Shown: one piece after another, positions 11,669 to 25,545 of the stretch | Position numbering within the stretch: the first letter of the stretch is position 1 | How the letters are laid out: each line of letters begins with the position of its first letter | DNA from: Polytrichum commune | Taxonomy: Eukaryota; Streptophyta; Polytrichopsida; Polytrichales; Polytrichaceae | Assembly (NCBI GenBank): GCA_950295325.1 | Contig: OX485803.1 | Span: 13,394,001 to 13,458,000, forward strand | Direction of reading: 5' to 3' | Length of the DNA stretch: 64,000 nt | Translations under genes and position numbers: made by a program | Notes under the pieces: model-generated | The model's database searches: none | What the model was told of the DNA's origin: nothing | The model's input: only the letters and a program-made list of their open reading frames with translations

Positions 11669-12206
11669 GGCCTCCTAAAAAGTGGCAGATGCCCGTCAGA
11701 GTGTCACCTTATGCCAATTTTAAGTTTGCCAAAGTGCCACTTTTAAATGTATTGCATTTGTTGTGTCTGTGCTCCTGGTTTTGGTTTAGCGATAGAAATT
11801 TTAGAAATTTTGGGGCATGTAATATACCATTGGAAAGGTTTTCTCAAGAACTTTTCAACAGTGTACTACATGCCCCAAAAATTGAAATATAATTGCAAAA
11901 TAAAACAAACAAAAATGTGTGGTCGTTTAGCGACTACAGAGCAATTTGGTCAAATGAACCGCAGCCAATTTTTGGGTGTAGTTTTCTACTAGTGTTTCCA
12001 TTCTCAAATGAGAGAAGAACACAAATCGAACTTCGCTCACCAACTTGGCATTGGAGGGTATCTTCCATAGCAAGCAACACGATTCCTTAACCAATATTTG
12101 AGCGCAAACCAAACATTAAATTCACCGATGCCACTTTTAATTCGCCTGGTGTGCCACTTTTAAGCTAAAAGTGGCAAAAGGTGACATATGCTACTTTCTA
12201 GGAGGC
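11669..12206. mobile_element. Probable TIR element (GGCCTCCTA ends)
   Basis: 538-bp segment with imperfect inverted ends: the left reads GCCTCCTAAAAAGTGGCAGATG with small changes against the complement of the right end (ATGCTACTTTCTAGGAGGC). The similarity extends about 40 bp inward on each side (ACCTTATGCCA / AAAAGGTGACAT). The words CTAATG flank it a few bases out (11661-11666 and 12212-12217), but the exact target duplication is not clear. No transposase. Confidence 0.6.
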
Positions 12207-14955
12207 ATGTCCTAATGACAAAATATATAGAAGTGCAAGTTAGGATGCAAGTGGTGTTGTTTGGATTAATTTGCGTGATATTAGTTTGGATATGTGGCTT
12301 CCTTTCAGTCAATTTTGACTCCGAAAATTTCAGCAAGTATTACTATTCTTTACTACAAGCTTGCTAAAAATATGTTTCAACCGATGAATGATTTTCGATG
12401 CTTTGTTGCCATGGAAATACAAGCTCTTTGAAAACTAGGGTTCCAATATTCACATGTCACTTCTTAAAGAACAAAAGTTGCAGGTAATTAAGTTCCATGA
12501 AAGCTATCCACCCCCTTTAGATCATACTCAAACCCAACAATATCCTCAATTTGATTTTCATCTATTTAAAACTTAAGAAAATGGTAAGAAATGGGATCAA
12601 TTTATAAATATCTAGAAATTGGTACATAGACCATAACTAGGATATAAGTAAATATTGGTAAAAGACTTGTCCATAAATAATAATACATTCCAGTGTAATT
12701 TTGGCACAAATAACACATGCACATTACAAAACAAATTATTTGGAAAAAGAAAATAAAACAATATGATGAAAATCTTGATTATACACACTTTGAAAAGTAA
12801 TATGGTCAAACATTCCCTCCAGATGTGTATTGTTTTTCAAATAACATAATGTGCATGCAACTGATACATGCTACACAAAGAGATGCAATCCACATCCAGG
12901 ATTAGCTATTATTGTTTTTTTATCATAGGAATATGCACATATAAAAAATTAGTGTGTCCAAAACTCATCTGTAATTTTAAATTTCCTTAAAACATAGTTC
13001 CATGCTATCACTGATATGTATTTCCACATTAAAAGACCACCCACAAATCTTATGTACAAGTTGCTATCCCAAAATATCATTTTCATTATGTACGATCCAT
13101 ACGTAGTCATCAAGAATTGTCTTAGTTTGAAGCATCAAAATTTTGCATATCAAAGCTAAATAATCTTTGATTACGGAGACTTCTTTAGTTTTAATGTTGA
13201 AAATGATTATATGATTTTAATGATATATATATGAGAATAACAATTGTAGGGATGTGATCCTCAAATGAATATCAACAACTTTGCTTGACAAAGTACTCGC
13301 TTTTAAACCTTAGAGCCTTCATTTTGTAGCAAACAAACAAAGTGTGCTTTTATGTTGAACACTATATGTAACTACATAGCTTGAGAAGTCGATATAAATA
13401 GCCACCGAGTTTTTATTAAGGGGCGGACATGATCTTGACATCATCACCCCCCAAACTTTATTGTGTGTCAAGGACTTTTAATCCTTTTAAAAGCCATGTC
13501 AAATATCTTGACAAATGAGGGTGGGGAGATTTGTAAGTTCATGTGTTGGTGTCTTTTTTATGAACGTGGTGTGTGCCAATACAAAAGTACAAACAATGCG
13601 GTATCTTGACATATTCAAAGAGAATGATTGTACTTGTAAACATGATAATATAGAAAACTTGAGGTCTAAGTAAAGGGTGTGGTTACACCGAGAAGCGGAA
13701 TATGAACGCTATTGTTATTTTAGAACCACCTTCCCCAAGTAGGTACACTAAATGATCCTAAATAGTCCTATTAGGGTGCATGGAAATTTAGTGTAGAAAG
13801 AATTAACTTGGGTCACATTGAATGTTAGGTCAAGGTGGAAATAATATGGGCCAAAGATCCAAGTCTTCTCTTCAATCTTCACGGAGACTTCCGACCAACA
13901 CCAGGAGTACCATAGCCTGATAGCAAGTTGGGCAAAAAATAATTCGAAATAATTAAGCTTAATATTTTGGAAATTATTGGGTTAGAATGCCTAAATAAAA
14001 GAAAAAATAATCATCAAAATACCTAAATTTAAGGAAATTTGGTGCGTTGGAACAACCTCTACCAAACATGAGCACAAAATGACAGAATACATTGTTCACA
14101 ACCCTAATTATCACACGAAGACGACTGAACCTAAACCCTCATGGTTGACATCATGTACTTAGCCATCGTGAATGGATAAAAAAATAATTTATAGTACATA
14201 ATTTGTATGTAGGATATGCTATGCGCCTCAATGAATAAACTTACATATACATTTTGCCTAGGTTTTCATAATTGTTTTTACAAACTGCGTAAGCCCTTTT
14301 TGGAAATGAAATAATTACAGGGAAAAAAATTACCCAACATGCTATCAACTTACAATATTAGTTCAAGGATACAAGTAGCATAAATTAGATAATTGCGGAG
14401 ATCAATTTCCTAGAATAACAATTAATGTGGTCCACACTCATCTTAACCCCAAGATTTGGCGTGGGTTGACTCTAGAGAAATATTGTGGTCCATACTAGTT
14501 AATAGGACTATTTATTGTAGATTAAAGTTTTCAAAGGATTTATAAACGAACCTTCAACTTTTCGCATTGTAAACCCCATATGACGAGGTGGGAGGGGAGG
14601 AAACTTGATCTATAATTGTGCCATAATTTCTTGATGACATCGTCGTTCCATTTTTCTTCTCAAAGGAATTGCACAATCATGTGATATTATTGTGGGCACT
14701 TCCAACTCCCCATATAGTTTTATTCATTGAATCGGATAAGATCATAGTTGTTTCATCCATTTAGCAATTACGCACCGTGAAGTCTGTCATCTCCAATTTC
14801 ATAATCGGTGATGAGATGCAAAAGTTATAAGAGGTCAAAGTGAAGATTTCCTACCTATTTAAGTGATCGCATAAGCCCTCCCAATTGCATTCACTATATA
14901 TTGTGAGTAGTAGAATGGGTTTCAACTCTCCAAAGGCTTTCAACTCTTGACCTAA
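12207..14955. other. No recognisable feature
   Basis: 2.7 kb of AT-rich DNA; I see no gene, RNA or repeat I can name. Confidence 0.4.
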
Positions 14956-15067
14956 GGGCCGGTTTATACTACTACGGTAAAGAAATTGGTCAGTCCATAT
15001 TTTTAGCCCAAGACAATGTTATTTGAGGCAACGGTGGGTATGGTGGACATGATGGAAAAAAGAATGG

Positions 15068-15107
<40 letters not shown>

Positions 15108-15383
15108 AATTTGGAGTTCTCCGGAGGCCAAGTTTCTTGTCTGAGGGGTTGAGGTTGCTCAAGAAACTTGACCTCTTGGTAAACTTTCCTAGCAAAAAGT
15201 GTTGCCATGTTGGTAACCATGTCATTTTTCCATCCATGCTTGAATGTCTTCACTGGAGAAAGTCTTGGTTGTAATGTAAATCCGGACCACTGATAAAGAA
15301 CCCATTTTGCAGCCAATAATATTGCTCCAATCCCCTAAAATTCTTGACCGGTGCACTTCTTCACTATAAGTCTAAACCAGCCC
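14956..15383 (-). mobile_element. Harbinger-type MITE family H2, short copy with internal poly(A)
   Basis: 428-bp element starting GGGCCGGTTTATACTACTA, ending in the complement of GGGCTGGTTTAGACTTATA, and flanked by TAA (14953-14955) and TGA (15384-15386), a decayed T-W-A duplication. Its interior (TTGGAGTTCTCCGGAGGCC, TTCTTGACCGGTGCACTTC) is the reverse complement of parts of the longer element at 23109-24617, so it looks like a deleted relative. A run of 47 A at 15068-15114 lies inside. Confidence 0.75.
15068..15114. repeat. Poly(A) run of 47
   Basis: Uninterrupted A tract inside the H2 MITE. It is most likely a slippage-expanded simple repeat rather than a retroposon tail, since no SINE or LINE body ends here. 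Confidence 0.9.
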
Positions 15384-18300
15384 TGAGATTATATCAGCTT
15401 CATTTGGTTGGGCTTTTACTCTTGCAATGGATCTCCTTACGTTGTGTCCAAAAGGAAAAAAAACAACAAAATGGTGTCTAGTTGGAGCCCATAGTCCAAT
15501 CTCATTGTGAAATGTGGACTCTCTTTGGTGTCCATACTCACCTACGGTAAGTGTGCCCAAACCACCACTTGACCTAAATCCCACACCTAAGAGTTGTGTA
15601 CAATATAAACATAGTGATTATAAAGATGCAGACCATCTGAAACATCTCATAGGTGTTGGTATTCAGCCTCTGTAATCTTCCTATATCTCGCTTTTAGCGC
15701 CTTCCAAATGAATCGTATGAGTCTTCTATTTCAAATTCTTTTATGTAACAAGTTAACTAAAATTAAGTAGTTGATTAAGCCGTACTATTTTGTTATATGC
15801 TCTTTTAGAACCCAATTGTGGTTTTGGCGGTCCAGTTACATTGATATTAGACGGCTTACAAATAAAACTTCAAAGCCTTACATCTTTTGCATACAACATC
15901 TAGACGACACGCTCTTTGATGTGTTGAAATCCTCTTGACTTTGCCAACAAGAGGACATGTAAGCTATAAAACCACGATACTAGAAAACTATGCTCATCAC
16001 TTATTATGTTGGTTTTTGGCATACTTACCTTACACGCCTTGCCATATACTACTCAAATATAAGTGTCCGTTCAAAACCCAAGAGTGACCACATAAGGTAC
16101 ACGTACCTTTTAGTCACGCAAGTATGTAATAGTTAGGTTGCATTCCAGAGGTTCAATGAACCAACAAAAATCACTAAACCCTAGAAGAAGGAAAACACAC
16201 ACTTCTACAATTCTATTTTAAGAGCAATAGCAAGCATTATGAGGCGAACCGTCGTGGAATCTAGGCAGCTAGGGCTTGGGGGACAACCTAAGGACAACTT
16301 TTTTGTATTTTAACGCTTTAAATAGGCTTAAAAGAGTCAATGCATGGGGACAACCCTATATACTTCCATTTTTATCCCACTCCCATTTTCCGCGTCCTCA
16401 CCCGAAGCTCAATACTTTAGAATAAACTAGAGCCTCCGTACACTTGTCGTATTGTAAGCTAGCATCGCTCTCGTGATCATCGCATCTAACTTCCAAATCC
16501 AAAACATGTCAAAGGGGTGGGGTTTGGTGTAGTTAGTTTTGGTGGGTTCGTCCTCCCCGGGTGTCTTCTTTCCGGGCACGGCCCGTTTGCGAAGGTTTTG
16601 TCTCTTGGTTGTGTTTCGTTTTTCTTACGATCGTTGCAAAATCTTTGTTTGTATCATTGGAAGAAGAAAAGGGGGAAAATGAAAATTCTAAAAAGAAATT
16701 GGGGTACGTGAAGTGCTCCACAAAGAATTATAGTGGAGGCAAGTGAAGGTATGTGGGTGTTATGTGGTTCTATTTTCATGCTCTTTAACTTCTACTGATT
16801 AGAGTTGTACAACAAAACTTGTTTCTTCATTGAGTAGATTTGCAATGAAGCATCGACAAAATCTGGGTTGAAGATCGGACCTCCCATGAGTCGGTTATCG
16901 TTATTGGAACTGCACGTTTGTTGAATGAATTTTTAAACTGAATAATGTTGAGTGTAGAGTACTTAATAAAGTTTGATGACATAGTCCAATCTTTTTGGAG
17001 CATGTGTTTTTATGGTGTTTGTTCTCCGATCCTTGTCGAACGCATGAATCAAATATAGATGTCCAATTAAGAAAAGGAATTGAATAACACCCTACATACC
17101 TCATAACCATAATCACCCCCCCCCCCCCACCCCAAAAACCAAAAAACCAAAAAAAAAAAAACTTGACAAGTTTCCACTCGTCTTTTCTAACCATGTAGTT
17201 CCATTTTAAGTAGCCCCAATCATCCAAACCTAAATTTGTTCAAAAGGAAGTAAAACAAAGCGAGCCACGTTAAATGTGTTAGACTGAACTATGATCATCA
17301 ACACTATTTTGAAATTATCCATATATAAATGTACAAATGCAACATCACACTCATTTATGAGACATTTCATAAGAACTTCTTATAGAAAAAAAATTCAAGG
17401 ATATTGCTGCTTCCTTCAAGCTCTGCAAGAGGTTAAGAATCCAAATGTTTTGGGATGTCGTTTCTTAACACCTACTGATGGGGTTGGAAAAAAAAAACTT
17501 GTCACAACAAGTTTATTGTCAATTTATACTAAGTTAGTCTCACTAGACTAATTGGAGATCTTTAAACATAAATTAGGTGTTAACTTCTCTTTAATTTTAA
17601 TTTTAAAAAATATTATTATTATTATATAAAAAATATAAAACAAAAAACTCTCGGGCTTTACATAGGAAACACACATTTTTACCATCCCCAACGATAGGCA
17701 TTATGAACATGTACCCAATATTTTGTAGTTTTTTTATTCATGAAAAAGAGAAATCCCCCACATTTTTGATTGAGGATAAGGACAATACCATGAGCTAAGT
17801 CATCAAAAGGGGCCCGGCATCAAAAAAAGCTCCATCGTGCCTTCCTTTTCCTTGCACGACATTCTCACACGAAATGCGGCTTTCGATTTCCTCAAAGGAA
17901 CATCTACATGGAGAATACTCTACATGGAATAGTATAATAAGTTTTGGTTGTTGTTGTTCGAATGGCATTCAAGGTGCATCCCTTTCCATGCAAAGTTGTC
18001 CTAATAGAGTTCGGATGCTTTTAGTGAAACCGATTGGTGGGGCAATGCACTCCTTAACTTGCGGGTCATGCAACAAGGACCAATTCCCGCTACACTTTGT
18101 TCTCTATATCGACTACCTCTATAAGTGTTAAAATTCTCATGTGTTAACACTTTTTCTTAATTCCCTCTTTTTGAGGACTACAAAGACGTTAAATATTAAG
18201 TGTTACAAAACGTATACTTCCCTTTTTGAATACTTTCCCCTTTATGTTTGTTAACTTATTATTAACCTATATAATATCATACAATGTAACGTACTATTTA

Positions 18301-19869
18301 GAATTTCAAGTAAAACCTTGATTAAAAATGATGGAGTTCATGATATCGATTGTAAGTCCTTCTCAAGTCTTGTCAACTTAGTTTGCCTTAGTTGCTTGAA
18401 CCACAATGTACCGATGCTCGAGTTCTTCATAATGTTGCTTATAATATTCATATTTGTGGATTGAATCACATCATAACATTATTCTTATTCATAACAATGT
18501 TTTGTGGGAATGGCAATATTTCACAAAAGATTCACCCATATTGAGATTGAATGTGGGAATATCCATAAATTTTCCATGGAATATTGTTAGTTGCACTAAA
18601 CAGTGCTATGGATCCACAAGAGAGTCACTCCTTGTCAAGCTAAACACCACGTGCGGACAAAGTTTGCTACCCTTATCTTATATATATGCCGTGGATAAAT
18701 TTTAAAATTATGATATTTTTCCTACATATACATAACCATTAGTAATATCTTTTGTATATATTTTTGAAATTTTTAGTCATTTTCATTTTGTAGTAATTGT
18801 TTTAGTTCAAGTCTGCATCATTCTAGTTAGAAACGACATGTTTTATTCTTTTAAAAAGATCATCAAACTCGGTTATCATTTTTTACTATGTAATGAATAC
18901 CATGTATATTTACTCATGAAAAAAAATGATAAAACCTTGACCCATTTTGCTGATGCAACTTATCAAAAGTAGATTTTTTCATGTCGCACGTGGTGTTCAA
19001 GTTGACAATGGAGTGACCCCCCAGTGTATGGATATGAATAACGTTATGATACCATTAGACAACTATTGTAAAAGACGATTCCAACTGTAGTACTTTTGTT
19101 GACTTCCAGCATCCAACAAGTAAATTTTGCTTGTCCAGAATATGCCTTCCTTGTCTCTTGCGGCAACCGCAAGTTTTCGTCTCTAGAATTTTGAAGGTGT
19201 TGTTTAATTTTTGTGAATAGATTTTGGGTCCTTGTGTTTTAGGGTCATTTGAGCAAATATCTTTCAATAAAATACATGGACATTAGAGATGGGAAAGACC
19301 TCAAAGTTTAGCTTGGCCCTTAATGAAGAGATCTTGTTGTGTTGGCAAAATGAAGTTGAGTCAGGGTGATGTATTAGCAACATAGCTCTAGCATCATGGG
19401 GAGCTCTAAGACGCCTTCTTCCTACCCAGAGGAATGGAAATGGAGGAGCGAAATTCCTCACTTGTATTTTGAAGCTTCACTTAATGTTACAATACCATTT
19501 TACTTGTGTTACATTTATAAGGGTGTTATATTCTTATTTGTTAAACTTTGTATATGTTAAAGTGTTAATGCTCTATATGTGTTACAAAATTTTCCACTCC
19601 CCATTAACATATACATAGGGCAGATTGTGTTTCAATTGGCGCCTCACTTCACTCAATCTCGCATGTTCTCCACATGATATTGCAATAAGCAAGTAATCAA
19701 GTTACATTCGTTTAAGTTCTCGGCCTTTTTGTTAAGTTTCCGACACCTAAACTCTTGATTATATAAATAAATTAAAAACATGGGACCGATAGAATTTTGA
19801 GATTGTGTCGGGAATTAGAACAATTTAAGGTACATGGGTCTTCAATGGTTACCTTTTACTACTAGACCA
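15384..19869. other. No recognisable gene; simple repeats only
   Basis: About 4.5 kb of AT-rich DNA with short open stretches only. A 13-base C run lies at 17116-17128. The words ATAGTCCAATCT...GTTTTT near 16980-17020 resemble part of dispersed family R (19870-20240). No gene or RNA recognised. Confidence 0.4.
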
Positions 19870-20240
19870 CTTCTCATCGGATATGAAGCACACAATTAGT
19901 ACGAGATGGTTAGTAAATCCAAATCAAGGTTAAAGTCACTCTCTTCATAGTTTTGGAGCTCACATGACTATCTTATTCATTCTCAACGTGAAGATTCTTG
20001 TGCTCATTAAATGATTATATAGGTCCCCTTAATTATGTCAACTATTGAGTTTAGAATGCTTATCATATTTTGAGCCCATAGTCCAATCTCTTTTAGACAA
20101 GTGTCTTTTTGGTATTTGTTTTGGACGACACACTTAACCACGTACAATTCAACTTTAGGCATCCGATTGATATAAGTAACCAAATTAGGCGCATCAACCT
20201 TATGAACACCTCTTACTTCAACATTGTGGTCATTGTGTGT
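19870..20240. repeat. Dispersed repeat family R, copy 1
   Basis: About 370 bp that recurs at 44930-45260 and 56200-56490 in the same orientation. Shared words include ATTAGTACGAGATGGTTAG, GTGAAGATTCTTGTGCTC, CTCATTAAATGAT, TAGTCCAATCTC and AACCAAATTAGGCGCATC. No ends, duplication or coding content could be defined. Origin unknown; probably an old transposon. Confidence 0.65.
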
Positions 20241-20568
20241 CAAACTAAAAACCAAGCTACTAATGACGTAGTCCTTAAGTGTTGTAATTTCAAAGTGCTT
20301 CAAAGGTACCTTATGTTCAAAAGATATTGGACTACATAATCAAAATTTGTTGATCATTCCAAGGCCAATAGTGATCATGATTGGGGAACTCGTATGATCA
20401 TTTAATGACAAATGGAATCTTCACTTTGGTAATAGAGTTGTGTTTCATATTACACAAAAAGGTGTCCGGAGCTAATTAAAGAAGTATGTTTTGGACATGC
20501 TTACCTTATGGGGAACAATGCTTGAATTTAGAACTCACAACATGAATGGTCACATGGAACATGCTTCC

Positions 20569-20580
20569 GGGGGGGGGGGG
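20569..20580. repeat. Poly(G) run of 12
   Basis: Simple G tract just upstream of the H1 MITE at 20644. Confidence 0.9.
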
Positions 20581-20643
20581 TGTACGATTGGTGTATTGTG
20601 GAAGGGTAGGGGACACACAATACTCATAGTTACATGGTACTAA

Positions 20644-21140
20644 GGGCCACTTCACACACGAGCCAAGAGCCGTGACCATGAATTTGTGAGAGCCAAGGAA
20701 AGTGTTCAAAGGCCGTTCCAAGACACCTACAAAATCATGTAGTGTGGTCATGGACCCTCAAGTGTAGTGTGAAGTCATATGTGACCGGGCCCTCAACCAA
20801 ATCCTATTTCAATGAATTTCTATTCATGTGGGTCCTCACACATGATAAAATAGAATAAATCAACGGTTGTGAGCGTTCGGAGTGCTACGGTCTCCCGGTT
20901 TTGTGTTAGACCTACCTCCAAGAGGTGGTTTTGAAATATAGTCCAAGTGACCATGCAACATGATCCATTCGATGCCATGTAGGAGTCCATGTAGACTTTA
21001 CATCCATCTTGCATTCACATACTCCGTTGGTCCCTCAAGCGTGGTGCGAAGCGAACTTGGACCGGCTCCGCCTTATCCACCAATGAGAGTGCTTGAAGTG
21101 TAATGGTCACGGGCTCTCGGTCTTGTGTGTGAAGTGGCCC
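20644..21140 (-). mobile_element. Harbinger-type MITE family H1, copy B
   Basis: 497-bp full-length copy in the opposite orientation to 7028-7525, with GGGCCACTTCACACACGAG ends and a perfect TAA duplication at 20641-20643 and 21141-21143. The interior matches copy A closely by eye (for example CTCCAAGAGGTGGTTTT against its complement). Confidence 0.9.
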
Positions 21141-21311
21141 TAACTTTCTTCAATTTGTAGATATATAAGGTTATTTTAAATGCAATAAGAGTTGTAAGCC
21201 TACATTAAGGGTTATAGACATCATATTTTGGGATATGTGTATGTTAGGCATTTAATTCATTACCATTTTCCTTGTAATTGTGTAAGTAAATGAGTTCGTT
21301 CTTACCTACAA

Positions 21312-21819
21312 GGGCCCATTTACATTATTATAATGACCAATGACCATGACCACCGTTTTCTAAAATCTCTCATTGTTTGAGAAATCTTCATTTCATTTTA
21401 CACAAGGTCACCTAAAATAGAAGTGCTTTTGGGTGAGCATGTCAAAAAAAATGGATGAAACGTGACATGAAATCCTACATGCTTGGAAATGGATATTGTT
21501 TGTTGGTCACCCAGATTTTGTGACAAGAGAACCCAAATTGGTTGTCTCAATGGAAAATAGGGGTGACCATGTCAGATAAATTTATATATCATAAACAATT
21601 AATTGTAGTAAAGTTTAGTTTTGATACATGCTTATTCTTTGTTTCTATTAAAAACACTATGCCGTAGCCTAAATCTACTTTACACTATGATGTGTGACCA
21701 AGGCTTTCAAATTGTGATGTGGATTTCTCTTGGTCACAATCTTTGGACCGCCAACCATGACCATAAAAATCATAAATCCTTTTATCTTGTGGTCACTAGT
21801 CACATATGTAAAATGGCCC
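21312..21819. mobile_element. Harbinger-type MITE family H1, diverged copy K
   Basis: 508-bp element starting GGGCCCATTTACAT and ending with the complement of GGGCCATTTTACATATGTG. It is flanked by CAA (21309-21311) and TAA (21820-21822), a decayed T-W-A duplication. Its interior is much more diverged than copies A-D, and assignment rests mainly on ends, length and neighbourhood. Confidence 0.55.
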
Positions 21820-22237
21820 TAAGTTTGCACATACATCCTTTTTGTGGCCTAAATTTTTGTGCATAAGGGTATCAATTTAAGGGCATGCACGCACATCATT
21901 TTAATTTCAACTACGTGTGTATCCCCTGGGATATGTTTGTCACATGCCATAATCAATCTGTCATGTAAGTGAGAACACTTCCAACAACTTCCATGTGCAT
22001 TTCTATCCACATAGGAATATTTCATCCATAACTCCCAATTTTACGTTCATAAACATTCTAGTTATGCATCGATTAGATGGATGTCTCGACGCTACCACAA
22101 ATTGTCATCCATTCTCCTATCCTTGGTTATATAGTTCACAACAAGCTTGGATTAAAGTGCCTACACCATTTTATGAAGTGACATCATAATTGGAATAGTT
22201 ATCAAGTATATCCTTCACAAGCGATTTCATGTCATAA

Positions 22238-22737
22238 GAGCCACTTTACACTAGAGCTTGAGGGCCCTTGACCCTATGGAATACAAATTATTTGATTAAT
22301 TGAGAAGTTTAAAATGGTCCAAGTTCACTTTACACTGGACTCTAAGGGCACGAGAGACCAAACGAATTCGATTGGATGAGAATTCGACATGGCATCAAAT
22401 GGATACTATTTCTACAGTCTAATAGTTATTGTGTCAGGCCCATCTAAAAGAGGTGGGTCCAACAAAAAACTTGGGGTTGTGGCAAGCAATTAAATTGCCA
22501 ATATCTCCCATTAATATCATATTACCATAGTGGGGGCCCATACTACCTACTACATTGGATTGTCCATAAAATATGTTGTAGTCCCTCAACATGGCCCACT
22601 TTCACTTTACACTAAGCTCGAGGGCACATCGATTGCAACATTGGATTTCTATTTCCCAAGGCATATCCTTTGGATGATTTTCAAGGGCCCTTAGTTTTTC
22701 ATGGTCATGGCTCTTCGTCTGTGTGTAAGACCAGCTC
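22238..22737 (+). mobile_element. Harbinger-type MITE family H1, diverged copy J
   Basis: 500-bp element with decayed ends GAGCCACTTTACACTAGAG and the complement of GAGCTGGTCTTACACACAG. TAA is present on both sides (22235-22237, 22738-22740). It shares internal words with copy A, such as AGAGGTGGGTCCAACA, TTCACTTTACACT and TGGTCATGGCTCTT. Confidence 0.75.
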
Positions 22738-23108
22738 TAAGATAAAACTATTATTGACACCCAACTATAGGTAGATAGATAGATAAATGTGCCAAGAAGT
22801 TTGTGCTACACTACTTGCATACTATGGACTATTTTCATTCTTATTGTAGAAGAAAAAATCTTTGATACCACAATACATTGATTATCTCAATTAGTGTGTG
22901 TTACTATTTGGAGTTACTCAGTGCAATAGCATCTTACTCAAGAGTTTATTTTTTACTAACGAAAGTTCAATAGGTTGTTCAGACATTATAGAACATAAAC
23001 GGCTTTGCTTGGTAAAATCTTACATTCTCATTAAATAGTTATAGCACTGTGTAACTTCAAATAGTAACACACACTAATTATGACGATCAGTGTTACTAAC
23101 ATAATTTA

Positions 23109-24617
23109 GAGCCGCTTTACACTATGGTGGAGAAGTCCACCGGTCATGAATTCTAGGGGAATTCTAAATTTTGATTGGCTGAGAGTGACACTCTTGTCTG
23201 GTGGTGGTTTACACTACGGCCAAGAGTCCTTTGGTGGAGAACTTTGTACATGGATGGAAGAAGACATGGTTGCCAATGTGGCGACACTTTTTCGAAGGGG
23301 AGTTCTCTGGAGGTCAAGTTTCTTGGGCAACCTCAAAGCCTCGGACAACAAACTTGGCCTCTAGAGAACTCCAACTTGATTAAAATATTTCTTCCTTAGA
23401 GAAATCTTTGCACTATTGTTCTTCCTCTTTAGTATGACATTTTTGGGAAACACAAAAAAAATCATATTATCAAGGTGTCGTCTTGTCATTAATATGACAA
23501 ATGAGGTAAAGTTGGCATATTATTGAGGGAATACGAAAACATAAGTAATATGAGCTTAAAAATACATACAACGAGTTTAAGCAATATAGAAGGTATGAAA
23601 TAATAACTTATAACTCCAAACAAATACAAATATTCTCAAGAACTCTTAAAATAAGAGTCCAAAGATCTTTGGTGTTGCCTACCCAAGTTAGCAACTATCA
23701 TCTTATCTAAATTCCTATCTAACTTTTGGAATCTAAGAATTTCATTAACACCAAAATATAAAGAGTTCTCTAATAAGAAACTAGACAACAATGATGCATG
23801 ACGTTTAGCATCAAGATAATGATGATAATATATCACCTCTGTACAAGGCAACATACTAGGCCAGAGGCCACTCTACATTAGTAACCTTGATTATCATTAA
23901 GTTCCCAACAATAAGTGAAGTTCTCAAGTAGTTCCCAAGTGAAAATGGATGTATTTTAGATGTACATAATATAGATGAAAGGAATTCTAGCATTAACTAC
24001 CTCTTTAATATGACAAAACGGAGATTCCAAATGTCGCATTATCGAGTGTTGTAGTCGTATAAGGGAGGGAGTTTCGAACTAAAAATTTTGGTCTCACATA
24101 AATGTGTCGTAATATCAAGGGTGTTGTATAGATGAGTGTCATATTAACGTGGTTAGATTGTACCAACCTGTAATTTCTTTAAAAATCAATAAGAAAATAA
24201 TGTTACCTACCTTATTTACCTTAATTTGGATGTATTATAGAGGTGGAACATTTTCAAATTAATTCTTGTCATGAAAGAAGTTCTAAAACATTGCCATATA
24301 CAATTAATTTGTTTATTTCTTTAATCAATATAGTTTTTAAAATTTCAATACAATGGTCATATAGGGGGTAAGGTGTCTACTATGGCCAACTATGACCATT
24401 TTGTGAAGTTGTCCGGTGGATTTCTCCTCTTGGTGAAGTTGTCCAATACACTTCTCCTCTAGGTGGTTACACTACAGTTGGTCAAGACTTCTCAAGGCAT
24501 TATTTTATTGTCTTTTTCATCTTCTCCGGCATACCATCCCTCGCCTCAAATAAACATGTCTTGGGTTGAAATTCTTGATTGACTGGTGCACTTCTCCAAC
24601 GTAATGTAAAGCAACCC
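23109..24617 (+). mobile_element. Harbinger-type element family H2, 1.5-kb copy
   Basis: 1509-bp element with related ends: GAGCCGCTTTACACTATGG on the left and the complement of GGGTTGCTTTACATTACGT on the right; both continue with AGAAGTnCACCnGTCA. TTA is duplicated at 23106-23108 and 24618-24620. The left part shares GTGGAGAACTTTGTACATGG-type sequence with the short copy at 14956-15383. The middle (about 23400-24400) is different AT-rich DNA with ATATGACA words and may itself hold a nested insertion. No transposase reading frame found. Confidence 0.7.
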
Positions 24618-24793
24618 TTAGTGTACCCTCCCGGGCCAAGTTGAGAAATGGCCTAATTTGTTAGTCTTCCCAAAGTGAGCTTTATTACAAGTGTGTCCAA
24701 TCAAATACGACCCATTAGGGCGGTAGGGCCTTCCTTTGGAGAGAGTCAAAGGAGCCCTTGTTTGTTTTGGATTTAACTAATTGGGATGACTTA

Positions 24794-25545
24794 GGGTGAG
24801 TTTCCATGTAGGTTGCTCATTCACCAGATCTCAATGTGCATAAGGACAGACCCATCCAAATGAAGAGGGAATCTAGTGGGGTAGGGTTCGTATGTGCCAA
24901 CTAATTACACTAAATATGATATTTAGTGTCATATGGCATTTAATATCACCATGGTAACTTTTCATAGGACATTTCTTATGAATAAGTTTACAAGTATTGT
25001 CATAAATGATGGATGAGTTCATCCATTGGCCAAAGCCCTACCTTCTCTTGTTAACAACTTGTGATGAAATATTGTCATGGTTGATTGAAATTTGATTGGA
25101 AAATCACTTGGTAAGTCACAATAATTGCAACACTATAATCCCCCCAAATTTTACAAGGGATGACAAATATTGTTGGCTTAACATTTAGTGTTGGTAACAC
25201 TATACCGTTGTTTACAATTAGTATTGAGCAAGACAATTAGAATTGATGACACTAAATATCGTTTTTTGTGTATTGTCTTCTCAAATTCGGACTCACCTAC
25301 TAACCTCATCCTCTAGATTAAACCTCCTCCTCCTTCTAAAACCAATCAATCCTTTGGTGATCAATACTTGTAGGTTAAAGATTATTTAGTGGGCACATGG
25401 AAACATGGACACATGCATGTGTCCATGGCCTTTCATATTCTAGCATATTGCCAAAATGTGGTTGGATGGTGGCTTGTGCTTAACTACATGTGAACACCTC
25501 CAGCCCACTGTTTAGTGAGCGAGCAACCTACATGGAAACTCACCC
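24794..25545. mobile_element. TIR element with TA flanks
   Basis: 752-bp element with near-perfect inverted ends GGGTGAGTTTCCATGTAGG, continuing with TTGCTC, and TA on both sides (24792-24793 and 25546-25547), as expected for a Tc1/mariner-type insertion; a 3-bp duplication is not seen. Its central part (about 25065-25265) recurs at 38410-38640. The host neighbours show no gene. Confidence 0.7.
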
